Shown here one piece after another: positions 1-8,849 of a DNA stretch of 64,000 bases; position 1 is the stretch's first letter, and every line of letters starts with the position of its first letter. The position numbers and the translations under genes are program-made. The stretch is from Ancylothrix sp036704045 (GTDB lineage: Bacteria; Cyanobacteriota; Cyanobacteriia; Cyanobacteriales; Oscillatoriaceae), in the NCBI GenBank assembly GCA_036704045.1, contig DATNQM010000003.1, positions 37,076 through 101,075 of the forward strand, in the 5' to 3' direction. The notes below the pieces were generated by a model. That model saw only the letters and a list, made by a program, of their open reading frames with translations, did not search any database and was not told the origin of the DNA.

Positions 1-506
1 TATTTCTTCTGTATTTCGTTGTTGTATATTTTCCCTTTATGTACTTTTTTGGGTTGTTTTAATTTTGTGCTTTGCTGTTGCCAATGGTTTTAATGTGTGG
101 GATGAAGAGTCTTTATTTCCTTATAAATTCATGGTTAAATTTGTGATTTTGGCATTGTCGGCAACAATTTAATTTCCTAGCAGTTTTGGTTTTTAGGTTT
201 GGTCTATTTTCATTGACGACCTCAAAGGAGGTTATTTTTTGCTGATGGTTTAAAGGTAGGTTGATTAAAAGGGTGAATTGGTATAAGTTTTTACAAAATT
301 TTAATAAAGATGAGCCTATTGCATTTTGGAAATGCTATTTTTACATGATTTTAGGTCGGTGTTTTTTTGTCTGTTGGCTGAGAGGCAGGGGTTTTTTATC
401 ACACAGAGGAGACAGAGGTAGGCACAGAGGACACAGAGGGAAGAGAGGGGGTGGGTCTTTTCCCCCCTTCTCTTATGGGGAAGGGGGTTCGGTGATGCTG
501 GTTTTT
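1..506. other. Gene-free region downstream of nrtD
   Basis: I see no credible gene here; the one longer open frame is low-complexity and crosses the repeats. The stretch holds a cluster of CACAGAGG-type repeats at 401-440 and an imperfect G-rich/C-rich hairpin at 441-474 that could end the nrt transcript, although no clear T-run follows it on the minus strand. narB, which often follows nrtD in cyanobacteria, is not present up to the window edge. Confidence 0.6.
401..440. repeat. CACAGAGG-type direct repeat cluster
   Basis: Four close copies of the octamer CACAGAGG or GACAGAGG lie within 40 bases. Related CTCTGTGT / CACAGAGG text occurs at 39884-39961 and 49121-49141, so this is a dispersed intergenic repeat family in this genome. 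Confidence 0.7.
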
Positions 507-2048
507 TTATTTAATTTCTAGGGTTCCAGTAGGAGAGAATAAAACCTCAAAGTCTGCCACCGGCACTGTTTCAACATTTCCACCAGACTTCACCAAACTT
601 TGCAAAGGTGTTTCTTTAACAAAATCTTTGGCTGCGGAGGAAGTAGGTTCAAAGGCTGCAAGAGTGCCATCAGGCGTTACTTTGACTCGATAGATTAAAT
701 CTTCAGTAAAAGTGGGGCTAGTTTGCCAAGCTTGATTGATGCTGTCAAATAGCTTTTGTTTTAATTCGCTAAGTTTGGCAGGATCGCTAATTGTTTCAGG
801 TTTTTCTTCTGTTGCCGGTGTTGTAGTTAAGAGGGCGGCCGGTGTGGGAGTTGAAACCGCTGTCGGTGTGGGAGTTGAAACCGCTGTCGGCGTGGGAGTT
901 GAAACCGCTGTCTCTGTTGGGCTAGATGTGGCCACAGTTTCAGTGACAGTCGGTGTGGAGGCCATTTTATTAACCCCAGTTAACTGAGACAAACCATAAA
1001 AAGCACCGCCCAAAGCAAAAAGAGCAGCCGTTGCAGTAGAGACAATCATCGCATCCCTGTGGCCCGCGTGTTTTTCTTGAGTGGACATAGTTTTTGGTGT
1101 AGGTGTAGTGTTTGCGTGCACCACCGGCACAGTAGAAGGCACCCCGGAAGGCACAACAGAAGGCACCGCTGCTTTAACAGGCTTAATGTCTTCTTGGGGG
1201 ACTTCATCGTGGGCAAACCGGCGGAAGAGGAAATCTAAAGCATAGTTTCGCAATTCATAATACCGAGGATCTTCCATCACTTGCGAACGAACACGAGGAC
1301 GAGCAAAAGGAATTTCCAACACTTCGCCAATTTTGGCATGGGGGCCATTGGTCATCATCACCAGCCGGTCTGCCAAAAACAGCGCTTCATCAATATCATG
1401 GGTGATCATTAAAACCGTCACTCGGTACTCGCGCCAAATTTGTAGTAATTCTTCTTGGAGTTCTTCTTTAGTAATGGCATCCAAAGCGCCGAAAGGTTCA
1501 TCTAAAATCAACATTTTCGGGCGAATAGAAAGGGCGCGGGCAATGGCGACTCGTTGTTTCATCCCGCCAGAAATTTGTGTAGGGCGTTTATTGGCGGCTT
1601 CTGTGAGGCCCACCATTTCTAAATGTTCGCGGGTGATTTTATCTTTTTCTTCTTTAGATTTTTCAGGAAAAGCTGTTTTTACAGCCAGATAGACGTTTTC
1701 ATAAACGGTTTTCCAAGGTAAAAGGGCATAGTTTTGGAAAACCATCATCCTATCGGGGCCCGGTTTGGTGATTAGTTTGCCTTCGAGGGTAACTTCGCCG
1801 GTGGTGGGGGTATTGAAACCAGACACCATATTAAGCAAGGTTGATTTGCCACAGCCAGAGTGACCAATTACGCAAATAAATTCTCCCTCTGTGGCGGTGA
1901 AGTTGATGTCTTCAAGGACGGTGTAGGGGCCTTTTGGAGTTGGGTAAACCTTGGAAACATTGTTAATGACGAGGAAAGAATCTTTTTTAAGAGTCGCCTC
2001 CTGCGGTAGGTCGGTGGGGTTGGTTAATTTGCTGGGTGTTGTTTGCAT
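507..2048 (-). CDS. nrtD: Nitrate/nitrite ABC transporter ATP-binding protein NrtD with membrane-anchored C-terminal extension
   Basis: ATPase subunit of the NrtABCD nitrate/nitrite importer. Residues 25-275 form a complete ABC ATPase: Walker A GHSGCGKST (62-70), signature SGGMKQR (160-166), Walker B MLILDEPFGALD (179-190) and switch His217. Family members normally end near residue 270. This protein continues for about 235 residues: a Pro/Val/Thr linker, a hydrophobic segment (334-354) that could span the membrane, a Thr/Pro-rich region with three VSTPTPTA-type repeats (about 382-404), and an 85-residue C-terminal domain I do not recognise functionally. The ATPase should be cytoplasmic, which would place the tail outside. 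It is the last gene of the minus-strand nirA-nrtABCD cluster, 167 bases after nrtC. The NrtD call rests on the ATPase and its context; the role of the extension is unknown. Confidence 0.9.
   Translation of the reverse strand: MQTTPSKLTNPTDLPQEATLKKDSFLVINNVSKVYPTPKGPYTVLEDINFTATEGEFICVIGHSGCGKSTLLNMVSGFNTPTTGEVTLEGKLITKPGPDRMMVFQNYALLPWKTVYENVYLAVKTAFPEKSKEEKDKITREHLEMVGLTEAANKRPTQISGGMKQRVAIARALSIRPKMLILDEPFGALDAITKEELQEELLQIWREYRVTVLMITHDIDEALFLADRLVMMTNGPHAKIGEVLEIPFARPRVRSQVMEDPRYYELRNYALDFLFRRFAHDEVPQEDIKPVKAAVPSVVPSGVPSTVPVVHANTTPTPKTMSTQEKHAGHRDAMIVSTATAALFALGGAFYGLSQLTGVNKMASTPTVTETVATSSPTETAVSTPTPTAVSTPTPTAVSTPTPAALLTTTPATEEKPETISDPAKLSELKQKLFDSINQAWQTSPTFTEDLIYRVKVTPDGTLAAFEPTSSAAKDFVKETPLQSLVKSGGNVETVPVADFEVLFSPTGTLEIK
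841..912. repeat. Three tandem 24-bp repeats inside nrtD
   Basis: Three consecutive 24-base units begin at 841, 865 and 889. The first two are identical and the third differs at one base. They encode the Thr/Pro-rich repeats of the NrtD extension and look like a recent in-frame slippage expansion. Confidence 0.9.
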
Positions 2049-2215
2049 AGGTCTGGGTGTGAGTGAGGATGAATGGATAATTTGCTGTGAAAGTGTCTTT
2101 TTTGGCAGAGAAGTTTTGTTGATTTGATGCTTGTGGCTAGGGTTGGTGGCTTTTTATTTTTAACCCTCGCAAGATGTAGGAAAAATGCGACCGATGACGA
2201 TGGGTCGCAAAAAAT

Positions 2216-4246
2216 TTAGGCTGCTGTTTTTTGCTTAATTTCACCGGCCCTTTCATCGATGATGATTTCTTCGATGCGGATATCACGGTGAATAGAGAGG
2301 CGTTGCAAATAGCCGATGGGATCATCTGGATTAAATACCATGTGATCAAATAACTCAAAGCATCGGCGGTCTGGTTCATTATCGGGCCATCCTAGTTGCC
2401 GCGCGGCTTCTGCATACAAGTCTACACGCCGGACTCGTTCAAGAATTTCTAACCAGTTTTTGGGGAAAGGTGTCACACCCCAGCGGGCAAGTTGGGTTAA
2501 TATCCAAAGTCCCTCGACTCGTCCGGGGCAGTTTGTTTGTTCGACGTGGAATTGGTTAAACCGCTGGAGGATTTGGGGCGGTTGGCCGGTGCCATAATTG
2601 TATGGTGCAGCAAAACCGTTTCGTGTATAAACTTTTTCTGAGCCAACATATTGAGGTTGGCAAAGTAAGTTAAGAATTTCATCGCGGTTGCGGAGATCGT
2701 CGCAATATTCGCAGGCTTCTAAAAGTGCTTTAACTAAAGCAATATGGGTTTCGGGGTGTTGATTGACCCATTCTTCTTTTAATCCAAGGACTTTTTCGGG
2801 GTGTCCTGGCCAAATATCAAGGTCGGTGGCAATAACAAATCCTAAATCTTCATGGACAGCGCGAGAATTCCAAGGTTCTCCGACACAATACCCGTCAATA
2901 TTTCCTGCTTTTAAGTTTGCCACCATTTGAGCCGGTGGTATGACATTGAGGTTGACATCAATATCTGGGTCAATTCCTCCAGATGCTAACCAATAGCGCA
3001 GCATTAAATTGTGCATTGATGCGGGGTGTACCATCCCAAAAGTTGTTAATCTTTCATTGGGTTGGCTGATATATTGTTTGAGGTCTTTTAAGCTGTGAAC
3101 GCCTTTTTCTAATAAAGATTTGCTGAGAGTAATGGCGTTGCCGTTGCGACTTAAAACCATTGCTGTTACAACCGGCACTGGTGTTGTCACACCCAATCCT
3201 AAAGTCATGGATAATGGCATCGCGGCGACCATTTGGGCTGCATCTAATCGGCCGGTGGCGACTCCTTCTGAAAGGGCTTTCCAGCTTGGTTCTCGACAAA
3301 GATTCACTTCTTCGAGGCCGTGTTTTTTGAAAAAGCCTTTTTCTTTTGCTACTACTAATGGGGCACAATCTGTGAGGGGTATAAAGCCTAATTCCAGATT
3401 AACTTTTTCTAAACCATTGCGCGAAATAATAGCCGGTGCAGCTTTTGGTTGAGCTTTGCGACGTTTATCACGTTTTTGCTGATTAAGAAAATAAATAATT
3501 TCGTTTCTCAGAGCATAATAACTGGGATGATTAACTACTTCTAAGCGTTGTCTAGGCCGGGGAATATTGACATCTAAAATTTGTCCTATATGAGATTCTG
3601 GGCCGTTTGTTAACATCACAATTCTGTCGGATAACAATAGGGCTTCGTCTACATCATGGGTAACCATTATGGCGGTGACATGACTTTCTTGGCAAATTTC
3701 CATTAACTTTTCTTGCAAACCACCCCTTGTTAAAGCGTCTAAAGCGCCAAAGGGTTCATCTAATAATAATACTTTGGGACGAATAGACAAGGCCCGTGCA
3801 ATGGCGACTCGTTGTTTCATTCCTCCTGATAATTCGCCTGGGCGTTTATCGGCGGCGTGGCGCAGTCCTACTAAGTCTATATGATGCTGAACAATGGAAC
3901 GTTTTTCGCCTTTGGGTAAATCTTTTAAAACTCGATTTACTGCCAAAGAAATGTTTTCGCGGACTGTTAACCAAGGTAAAAGGGAATAGTTTTGAAAAAC
4001 CACCATCCGATCAGGGCCAGGGCCTTTTATTTGGCGGTTTTCTAAAATGACTCCGCCTTTGGTGGGGCTATCTAAACCGGCCACCATGTTTAATAGTGTT
4101 GATTTGCCGCAGCCAGAGTGTCCAATTAAGGAAATAAATTCACCCTGTTTTATTTTTAGTTCTATGTTTTTTAGGGCAATATATGTATTGCCATTTGGGA
4201 GATCAAAAACTTTATCGATGTGGTCTACTTCTAAAAATGTTGACAT
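2216..4246 (-). CDS. nrtC: Nitrate/nitrite ABC transporter NrtC: ATPase fused to NrtA-like sensor domain
   Basis: Second ATPase of the NrtABCD importer. Residues 1-255 are an ABC ATPase with Walker A GHSGCGKST (42-50), signature LSGGMKQR (139-146), Walker B LLLDEPFGALD (160-170) and His197. After a basic linker (257-268), residues from about 283 to 650 resemble the substrate-binding protein NrtA, starting with LGFIPLTDCAPLVVAKEKG. In characterised cyanobacteria this C-terminal domain is regulatory and involved in ammonium inhibition of nitrate uptake. The 676-residue length and two-part architecture are typical of NrtC. It lies 117 bases downstream of nrtB, with a GC-rich hairpin between them. 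Confidence 0.95.
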   Translation of the reverse strand: MSTFLEVDHIDKVFDLPNGNTYIALKNIELKIKQGEFISLIGHSGCGKSTLLNMVAGLDSPTKGGVILENRQIKGPGPDRMVVFQNYSLLPWLTVRENISLAVNRVLKDLPKGEKRSIVQHHIDLVGLRHAADKRPGELSGGMKQRVAIARALSIRPKVLLLDEPFGALDALTRGGLQEKLMEICQESHVTAIMVTHDVDEALLLSDRIVMLTNGPESHIGQILDVNIPRPRQRLEVVNHPSYYALRNEIIYFLNQQKRDKRRKAQPKAAPAIISRNGLEKVNLELGFIPLTDCAPLVVAKEKGFFKKHGLEEVNLCREPSWKALSEGVATGRLDAAQMVAAMPLSMTLGLGVTTPVPVVTAMVLSRNGNAITLSKSLLEKGVHSLKDLKQYISQPNERLTTFGMVHPASMHNLMLRYWLASGGIDPDIDVNLNVIPPAQMVANLKAGNIDGYCVGEPWNSRAVHEDLGFVIATDLDIWPGHPEKVLGLKEEWVNQHPETHIALVKALLEACEYCDDLRNRDEILNLLCQPQYVGSEKVYTRNGFAAPYNYGTGQPPQILQRFNQFHVEQTNCPGRVEGLWILTQLARWGVTPFPKNWLEILERVRRVDLYAEAARQLGWPDNEPDRRCFELFDHMVFNPDDPIGYLQRLSIHRDIRIEEIIIDERAGEIKQKTAA

Positions 4247-4317
4247 ATTTTTTGAGAAGAATAGTTGATAGTTGAGGTTTGAGAGTTAAGACTGGCCAGG
4301 GCTACTTTATTTTGTTT

Positions 4318-4338
4318 GGGGCGGAAGGGTACCGCCCC
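4318..4338. repeat. GGGGCGG hairpin between nrtB and nrtC
   Basis: A 7-bp stem GGGGCGG/CCGCCCC encloses a 7-base loop. It lies inside the nrt operon and lacks a T-run, so it is more likely an intergenic repeat or mRNA-stability hairpin than a strong terminator. Confidence 0.6.
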
Positions 4339-4363
4339 TACATAAGAGGAAAGTGGGTGGTGT

Positions 4364-5203
4364 TTATTTTTGTTCTTGGGGTACAACAATTGAAGCGATG
4401 AAAGCTACGAGTCTGTCTAGTAATAAACCGACGACACCAACATAAACCAAGGCGATAATAATTTGACTAATTAGGGAGTTGTTGTAAGCATCCCAGATAA
4501 AGAATCCAATGCCAACTCCACCGACTAACATTTCAGCGGCAACAATTGCTAACCAAGATAAACCGATGCCAATTCGGAGGCCGGTAAAAATGTAAGGAAC
4601 GGTGGCTGGAAAGACTATATTTGTGAAATATTCAGGGCCGGATAGTTGGAGAACTTTGGCAACGTTTTGATAATCTTTTGGTAGGTTTTGTACGCCTACT
4701 GTTGTGTTAATAATAATCGGCCAAATTGATGTAATAAATATTACGAAAATTGCGGAGGGGTTGCTTTGTTGAAATGCGGCAAGGGAAATGGGCAACCAAG
4801 CTAGGGGAGGAATGGTACGCAATACTTGGAAAATGGGGTCTACAGATTCGTAAACTACTTTGTTGATACCGACGGCAATTCCTAATGCAATGCCAACTAT
4901 GGCGGAAAGTGAAAATCCAATGGCTACTCTTTGTAGGGAGGCATAAATTTGTAAGGCTAAGCCTTTATCGGTTCCGCCATTATCGAATAATGGGTTAATA
5001 ATGTAGGGATCCCAGGTGTCTTGAAGGACTTGCCAAGGGCCGGGTAATCCTTTGGAACCGGGGGGACAAAGTAGTTCCCAAATCACTAGAATAACGAAAA
5101 GAGCGGCCAGTGGACGAATAACTTGAGAGCCGTATTTTCTGATTAATTTGGCAACAGGGGCCGGCCAGATAGTTTTGTTTGCTTTGCGGTTAATTACTGT
5201 CAT
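4364..5203 (-). CDS. nrtB: Nitrate/nitrite ABC transporter permease NrtB
   Basis: Integral membrane permease of the nitrate/nitrite importer, in the binding-protein-dependent transport inner-membrane component family (nitrate/taurine/bicarbonate type). Its 279 residues contain several hydrophobic helices, beginning with VIRPLAALFVILVIWELL near residue 30. The EAA-type cytoplasmic loop is visible around FQVLRTIPPLAWLPISLAAF. Length is normal for NrtB. It sits between nrtA (123 bases upstream, with an inverted repeat in the gap) and nrtC, in the canonical order. It should form the channel that NrtC and NrtD energise. Confidence 0.95.
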   Translation of the reverse strand: MTVINRKANKTIWPAPVAKLIRKYGSQVIRPLAALFVILVIWELLCPPGSKGLPGPWQVLQDTWDPYIINPLFDNGGTDKGLALQIYASLQRVAIGFSLSAIVGIALGIAVGINKVVYESVDPIFQVLRTIPPLAWLPISLAAFQQSNPSAIFVIFITSIWPIIINTTVGVQNLPKDYQNVAKVLQLSGPEYFTNIVFPATVPYIFTGLRIGIGLSWLAIVAAEMLVGGVGIGFFIWDAYNNSLISQIIIALVYVGVVGLLLDRLVAFIASIVVPQEQK

Positions 5204-5282
5204 TTTGATTGCGGATTATGAGGTTTTTTGGGGTAAGAACTAGAGTAAAAAACTAGCGTTATTGGCTTTTTTTGTCTGAGAT

Positions 5283-5305
5283 GTTACCAGGCATAACCTG
5301 GTAAC
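5283..5305. repeat. GTTACCAGG/CCTGGTAAC hairpin between nrtA and nrtB
   Basis: A perfect 9-bp inverted repeat with a 5-base loop. A sister copy with compensating stem changes (TTCCCAGG/CCTGGGAA) lies at 30642-30662 between ctaE and ctaD, so this is a mobile or selected hairpin family inside operons. Confidence 0.75.
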
Positions 5306-5326
5306 GAGAGAGGTAGATAATTAGGA

Positions 5327-6661
5327 TTAAGCAACCTTTTTGATTTTGAGGTTGGTCAGGTATTCTTCGGGTTTTTCGGGGTCAAATTTTACGCCATCAA
5401 AGAATGTTTCTACACCACGAGAAGAGGTGGTAGGAATTTGGGCAGCGGTGACACCAAGGGTTTTAGCGGCTTCTTTCCAAATGTCTTCCCGGTTAACTTT
5501 ATCGACCAATTCTTTTGTTTTGGTGTCGGCGGGAATATATCCCCAGCGGATATTTTCTGTGAGGAACCAAAGGTCGTGACTTTTGTAGGGAAAAGAAGCA
5601 TTATCTGCCCAGAATTTCATCAATAATGGTGAGTTTTGTTGGGTGCGACCATCGCCATAATCAATATTGCCTTTGGAACGTTCTACAATGTCTTTTGCGG
5701 GCACTTTAAACCATTTTGCTTGGGAAATAATTTGGCACATTTCCTCTTTGTTTTCTGGTTTGTCACACCATTGTTGTGCTTCTTGAACTGCCATTGTTAA
5801 AGCTTTGGCTGCTTTGGGGTTTTTGTCTACCCAATCTGATCGCATTGCAAAGGCTTTTTCTGGGTGGTCTTTCCACAATTCACCGGTTACAAATGCTGTA
5901 TAACCGGCCCCTTGGTTAACTAATTGTGCATTCCAAGGTTCGCCTACACAAAATGCTTCCATGTTACCTGTTTTCATGTTGGCTACCATTTGGGGTGGTG
6001 GAACAGGAATTACAGATAAATCTTCATCGGGAATTATGCCACCGGCAGCCAACCAATAACGCATCCACATATCATGAGTACCCCCAGGCAAAGTAATAGC
6101 AGCTTTTAATTCTTTGCCTTCGGCTTTGGCTTTTGCAAATGCTTCTTTGAGGGGTGTGCTATCGAGTCCAACTTTTAAATCTTTGTAGGTATTGCCTAAA
6201 GAAATTGCTTGTCCATTTGTATTTAACCGAGCCAAAATATACATAGGCACCGGCTGTTTTGTTTTGGTTTGTCCCAAGGTCATTAAATAGGGCATCGGTG
6301 TCAAAATATGCGCCCCATCAATTCCACCACCACTAGAACCAATTTCTAAGTTATCTCTTGTCACCGGCCAAGATGCTTGTTTTTCTACCTTGACATCTGT
6401 CATGCCATATTTAGCAAACAAACCTTTTTCTTGAGCAACAATTAAAGGTGCCGAATCTGTCAGGGCAATAAATCCAAGTTTAGCCGTATTAACTTCCGGT
6501 GCATCGGCCGGATTTATATTAACTGCGGGTGTTGTTGCTGCCCCAGAAGACGCTGTTTTTGCACTATTGGTAGGGCCGGTGCTACAACCATGTGCTAAAA
6601 GTGTGCCGGTGGTGGCCGCCGCAGCGGTAAACAAAAATTTACGACGAGACAGTTTACTCAT
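5327..6661 (-). CDS. nrtA: Nitrate/nitrite-binding lipoprotein NrtA
   Basis: Periplasmic substrate-binding protein of the NrtABCD importer. The N-terminus reads SRRKFLF, a twin-arginine motif, followed by a hydrophobic stretch and the lipobox LAHGC with Cys26, so it is probably Tat-exported and lipid-anchored. A Thr/Ala-rich tether follows, and the NrtA fold begins near residue 60 at AKLGFIALTDSAPLIVAQEKG. The 444-residue length is typical. The same fold recurs as the C-terminal half of NrtC. It is 57 bases downstream of nirA, consistent with co-transcription. Binding of nitrate and nitrite is inferred from family and operon. Confidence 0.96.
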   Translation of the reverse strand: MSKLSRRKFLFTAAAATTGTLLAHGCSTGPTNSAKTASSGAATTPAVNINPADAPEVNTAKLGFIALTDSAPLIVAQEKGLFAKYGMTDVKVEKQASWPVTRDNLEIGSSGGGIDGAHILTPMPYLMTLGQTKTKQPVPMYILARLNTNGQAISLGNTYKDLKVGLDSTPLKEAFAKAKAEGKELKAAITLPGGTHDMWMRYWLAAGGIIPDEDLSVIPVPPPQMVANMKTGNMEAFCVGEPWNAQLVNQGAGYTAFVTGELWKDHPEKAFAMRSDWVDKNPKAAKALTMAVQEAQQWCDKPENKEEMCQIISQAKWFKVPAKDIVERSKGNIDYGDGRTQQNSPLLMKFWADNASFPYKSHDLWFLTENIRWGYIPADTKTKELVDKVNREDIWKEAAKTLGVTAAQIPTTSSRGVETFFDGVKFDPEKPEEYLTNLKIKKVA

Positions 6662-6718
6662 TTTCTATTATTCCTTATGGGATTGTGCAGTTTTTTTTGG
6701 GTAATTTAGCAGCCTTTT

Positions 6719-8584
6719 TTAGGCATCTATGACAACTTTTCCAACAGGACGAGCGCTGCAAGCAAGAATTATGCCTTGTTGACGTTCGCTGATAGAAAGG
6801 GCCGGCAATTCTGAGTCATATTCCACATTGCCTTCTAGCAGTTGTTGTTTACAAGTTCCGCAATTTCCACCGCGACAACTGCTAGGCAATTCTACACCGG
6901 CCCGCTCAACAATCTCTAAAATTGATTCTCCACTATTGCCTGCAATTTCTTTACCAGATTTTGCTAAAACAATGGTAGCGGGTTTTGCTTTTACTTCGGC
7001 TTGATTGTCACTGCTGTTGTTTTTTTGTTCTGTATCAATTACAACACCTTCAATCAATTTTGCGCCAAAGTTTTCAATTAAAAGGTTTCGCAAAAACGGC
7101 TTGAGGTCTTCACAAGGAATGCCTTTTGTTACGCAGGTTCCTAAGTGAGCATCTTTGCCAACTTTACCACCTAAATAAATATCTACCCCTTCGACAGCTT
7201 TCCCATTTTTCCGGGCTTTTGTACCCATTAAACCAATATCTGCAACTTGAGGCTGTCCGCAAGAATTAGGGCAACCAGTCCAATGAATTCGCACCGGCTT
7301 TGTTAGGCTGACTTCGCTTTCTAATTCTTTCATCATCGCCACAGCGCGATTTTTGGTTTCAATTAAAGCAAAGTTGCAAAATTGTGCGCCGGTGCAAGAA
7401 ATTAAAGCCCGACTCAAGGGTTCAGGGTTAATAGAAAATCGCTCTAAAATTGGCTCTTTTAAAAAAGCTTCTAAATGAGAATCAGGAATATTGGGAATCA
7501 GGATATTTTGCTCGACAGTTAGACGAATTTCGCCATTACCATACACTTCTGAAATACGAGCAAGTTCAAACATATCCTCGGCAAATAACCGGCCTACGGG
7601 AACGTGCAAACCTACAAAATTAAACCCGGCTTTTTTTTGTTTAAAAACACCTAAATGATCGCGTTTTTCCCAGTCAATGGCATCTTTTTCTGCTTTTGTA
7701 GCGAGGGGCCGGCCATATACTGCTTCTACTTCTCTACGGAATCTTTCAATGCCCCATTCATCAATTAACCACATCAAACGAGCTTTTTGACGATTTGCTC
7801 GCAAGCCATTATCACGATATACAATTAAGATGGCGCGGCATAAGTCTACAACATCTTGATTAGGTGGAACCCAGACATTTAACTCCACAGCAGCTTCGCA
7901 ACGTTTAGCGGAGAAAAAACCACCAACGACTACGTTAAATCCTAGTTCGCCGTTTTTGTAAGCTGGTACAAAAGCAATGTCATTTATTTCGGCATGAACT
8001 GAGTTGTCGCGTCCGCCTTCAATGGCAATATTGAATTTACGGGGAAGATTACTAAATTCAGGGTTGCCTTCACCTTTATTTGTAATCATATCTTGTACTT
8101 TTTGTACAAGTTCACGGGTATCTATAAGTTCGTTAGCATCTAAGTCTGCAACCGGACTGCCGGTGATGTTACGAACATTATCCATCCCCGATTGAATGCT
8201 AGTCAAATCAACGGCTTTCATTTTGTTGAAAATTTCGGGGATATCTTCAATTCGTATCCCGCGCAGTTGTATATTTTGACGGGTTGTTATGTCTGCATTT
8301 CCGTCGGAACCATAGCGCTGTATAATATCGGCAAGAACTCGCATTTGTTGGCTATTTAAGATGCCGTTTGGCAAGCGTAAACGCATCATAAATTTGCCAG
8401 GAGTGACGGGACGAAAAAAGACACCTAACCATTTTAAACGGTGTTCTCTATCTGTTGCATCCATTGCTTCCCAGCCAATGCTGGCAAAATAATCCAGTTC
8501 GTTTTTAACAGCTAATCCGTCTTTTTCGGCTTTGAATTTTTCAAATTTGTTGAGGGTAGCTGTGGGAGTTTCTGCGACTGTCAT
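6719..8584 (-). CDS. nirA: Ferredoxin-nitrite reductase with C-terminal 2Fe-2S ferredoxin domain
   Basis: Reduces nitrite to ammonium with six electrons from ferredoxin, using siroheme and a 4Fe-4S cluster. The cluster/siroheme ligands are Cys397 and Cys403 (CTGAQFC) and Cys438 and Cys442 (CPNSC). Cyanobacterial NirA is usually about 510 residues; this one has 621 because a plant-type ferredoxin domain (about 536-621) follows, with all four 2Fe-2S ligands present: Cys570, Cys575, Cys578 and Cys609. A similar fusion is known from Plectonema (Leptolyngbya) boryanum, where the extension may channel electrons. It is the first gene of the nirA-nrtABCD operon, behind an NtcA-type promoter with a leader of about 230 nt. 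Confidence 0.97.
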   Translation of the reverse strand: MTVAETPTATLNKFEKFKAEKDGLAVKNELDYFASIGWEAMDATDREHRLKWLGVFFRPVTPGKFMMRLRLPNGILNSQQMRVLADIIQRYGSDGNADITTRQNIQLRGIRIEDIPEIFNKMKAVDLTSIQSGMDNVRNITGSPVADLDANELIDTRELVQKVQDMITNKGEGNPEFSNLPRKFNIAIEGGRDNSVHAEINDIAFVPAYKNGELGFNVVVGGFFSAKRCEAAVELNVWVPPNQDVVDLCRAILIVYRDNGLRANRQKARLMWLIDEWGIERFRREVEAVYGRPLATKAEKDAIDWEKRDHLGVFKQKKAGFNFVGLHVPVGRLFAEDMFELARISEVYGNGEIRLTVEQNILIPNIPDSHLEAFLKEPILERFSINPEPLSRALISCTGAQFCNFALIETKNRAVAMMKELESEVSLTKPVRIHWTGCPNSCGQPQVADIGLMGTKARKNGKAVEGVDIYLGGKVGKDAHLGTCVTKGIPCEDLKPFLRNLLIENFGAKLIEGVVIDTEQKNNSSDNQAEVKAKPATIVLAKSGKEIAGNSGESILEIVERAGVELPSSCRGGNCGTCKQQLLEGNVEYDSELPALSISERQQGIILACSARPVGKVVIDA

Positions 8585-8821
8585 AGGTTTACCTATTGTT
8601 TAATGTGTAAAGGAACTATTTGTTTATCTGCGGTTTGGTTGGCTGCTTTTTTATTCAGTTGTTATTGCTTTTTTATATCGCTGTTGGCCATCTTATTTTG
8701 TATAGGTTTTAACGAAAGGTTGAAATGCAGTTTGTTTTAGGCCGGGTTTTTTGTTTGGGAATTGTTGTGTGGTTTTTTGTTGAATTATTCAGAGTGGTTA
8801 TTTTGTAACCTGTTGTTCATA

Positions 8822-8827
8822 AAGTTA
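8822..8827 (-). promoter_or_regulatory. -10 element of the nirA promoter
   Basis: On the minus strand this reads TAACTT, matching TAN3T. It lies exactly 22 nt downstream of the NtcA box, the spacing of class II NtcA-activated promoters. Transcription should start near 8815. Confidence 0.75.
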
Positions 8828-8849
8828 AAGGCTTCAATCTTCTAAGTTC

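Noticed and set aside
261..521. Open frame of 86 codons on the plus strand
   Set aside because: It runs through the CACAGAGG repeats and a G-rich tract, has low-complexity Arg/Gly composition and overlaps the end of nrtD.
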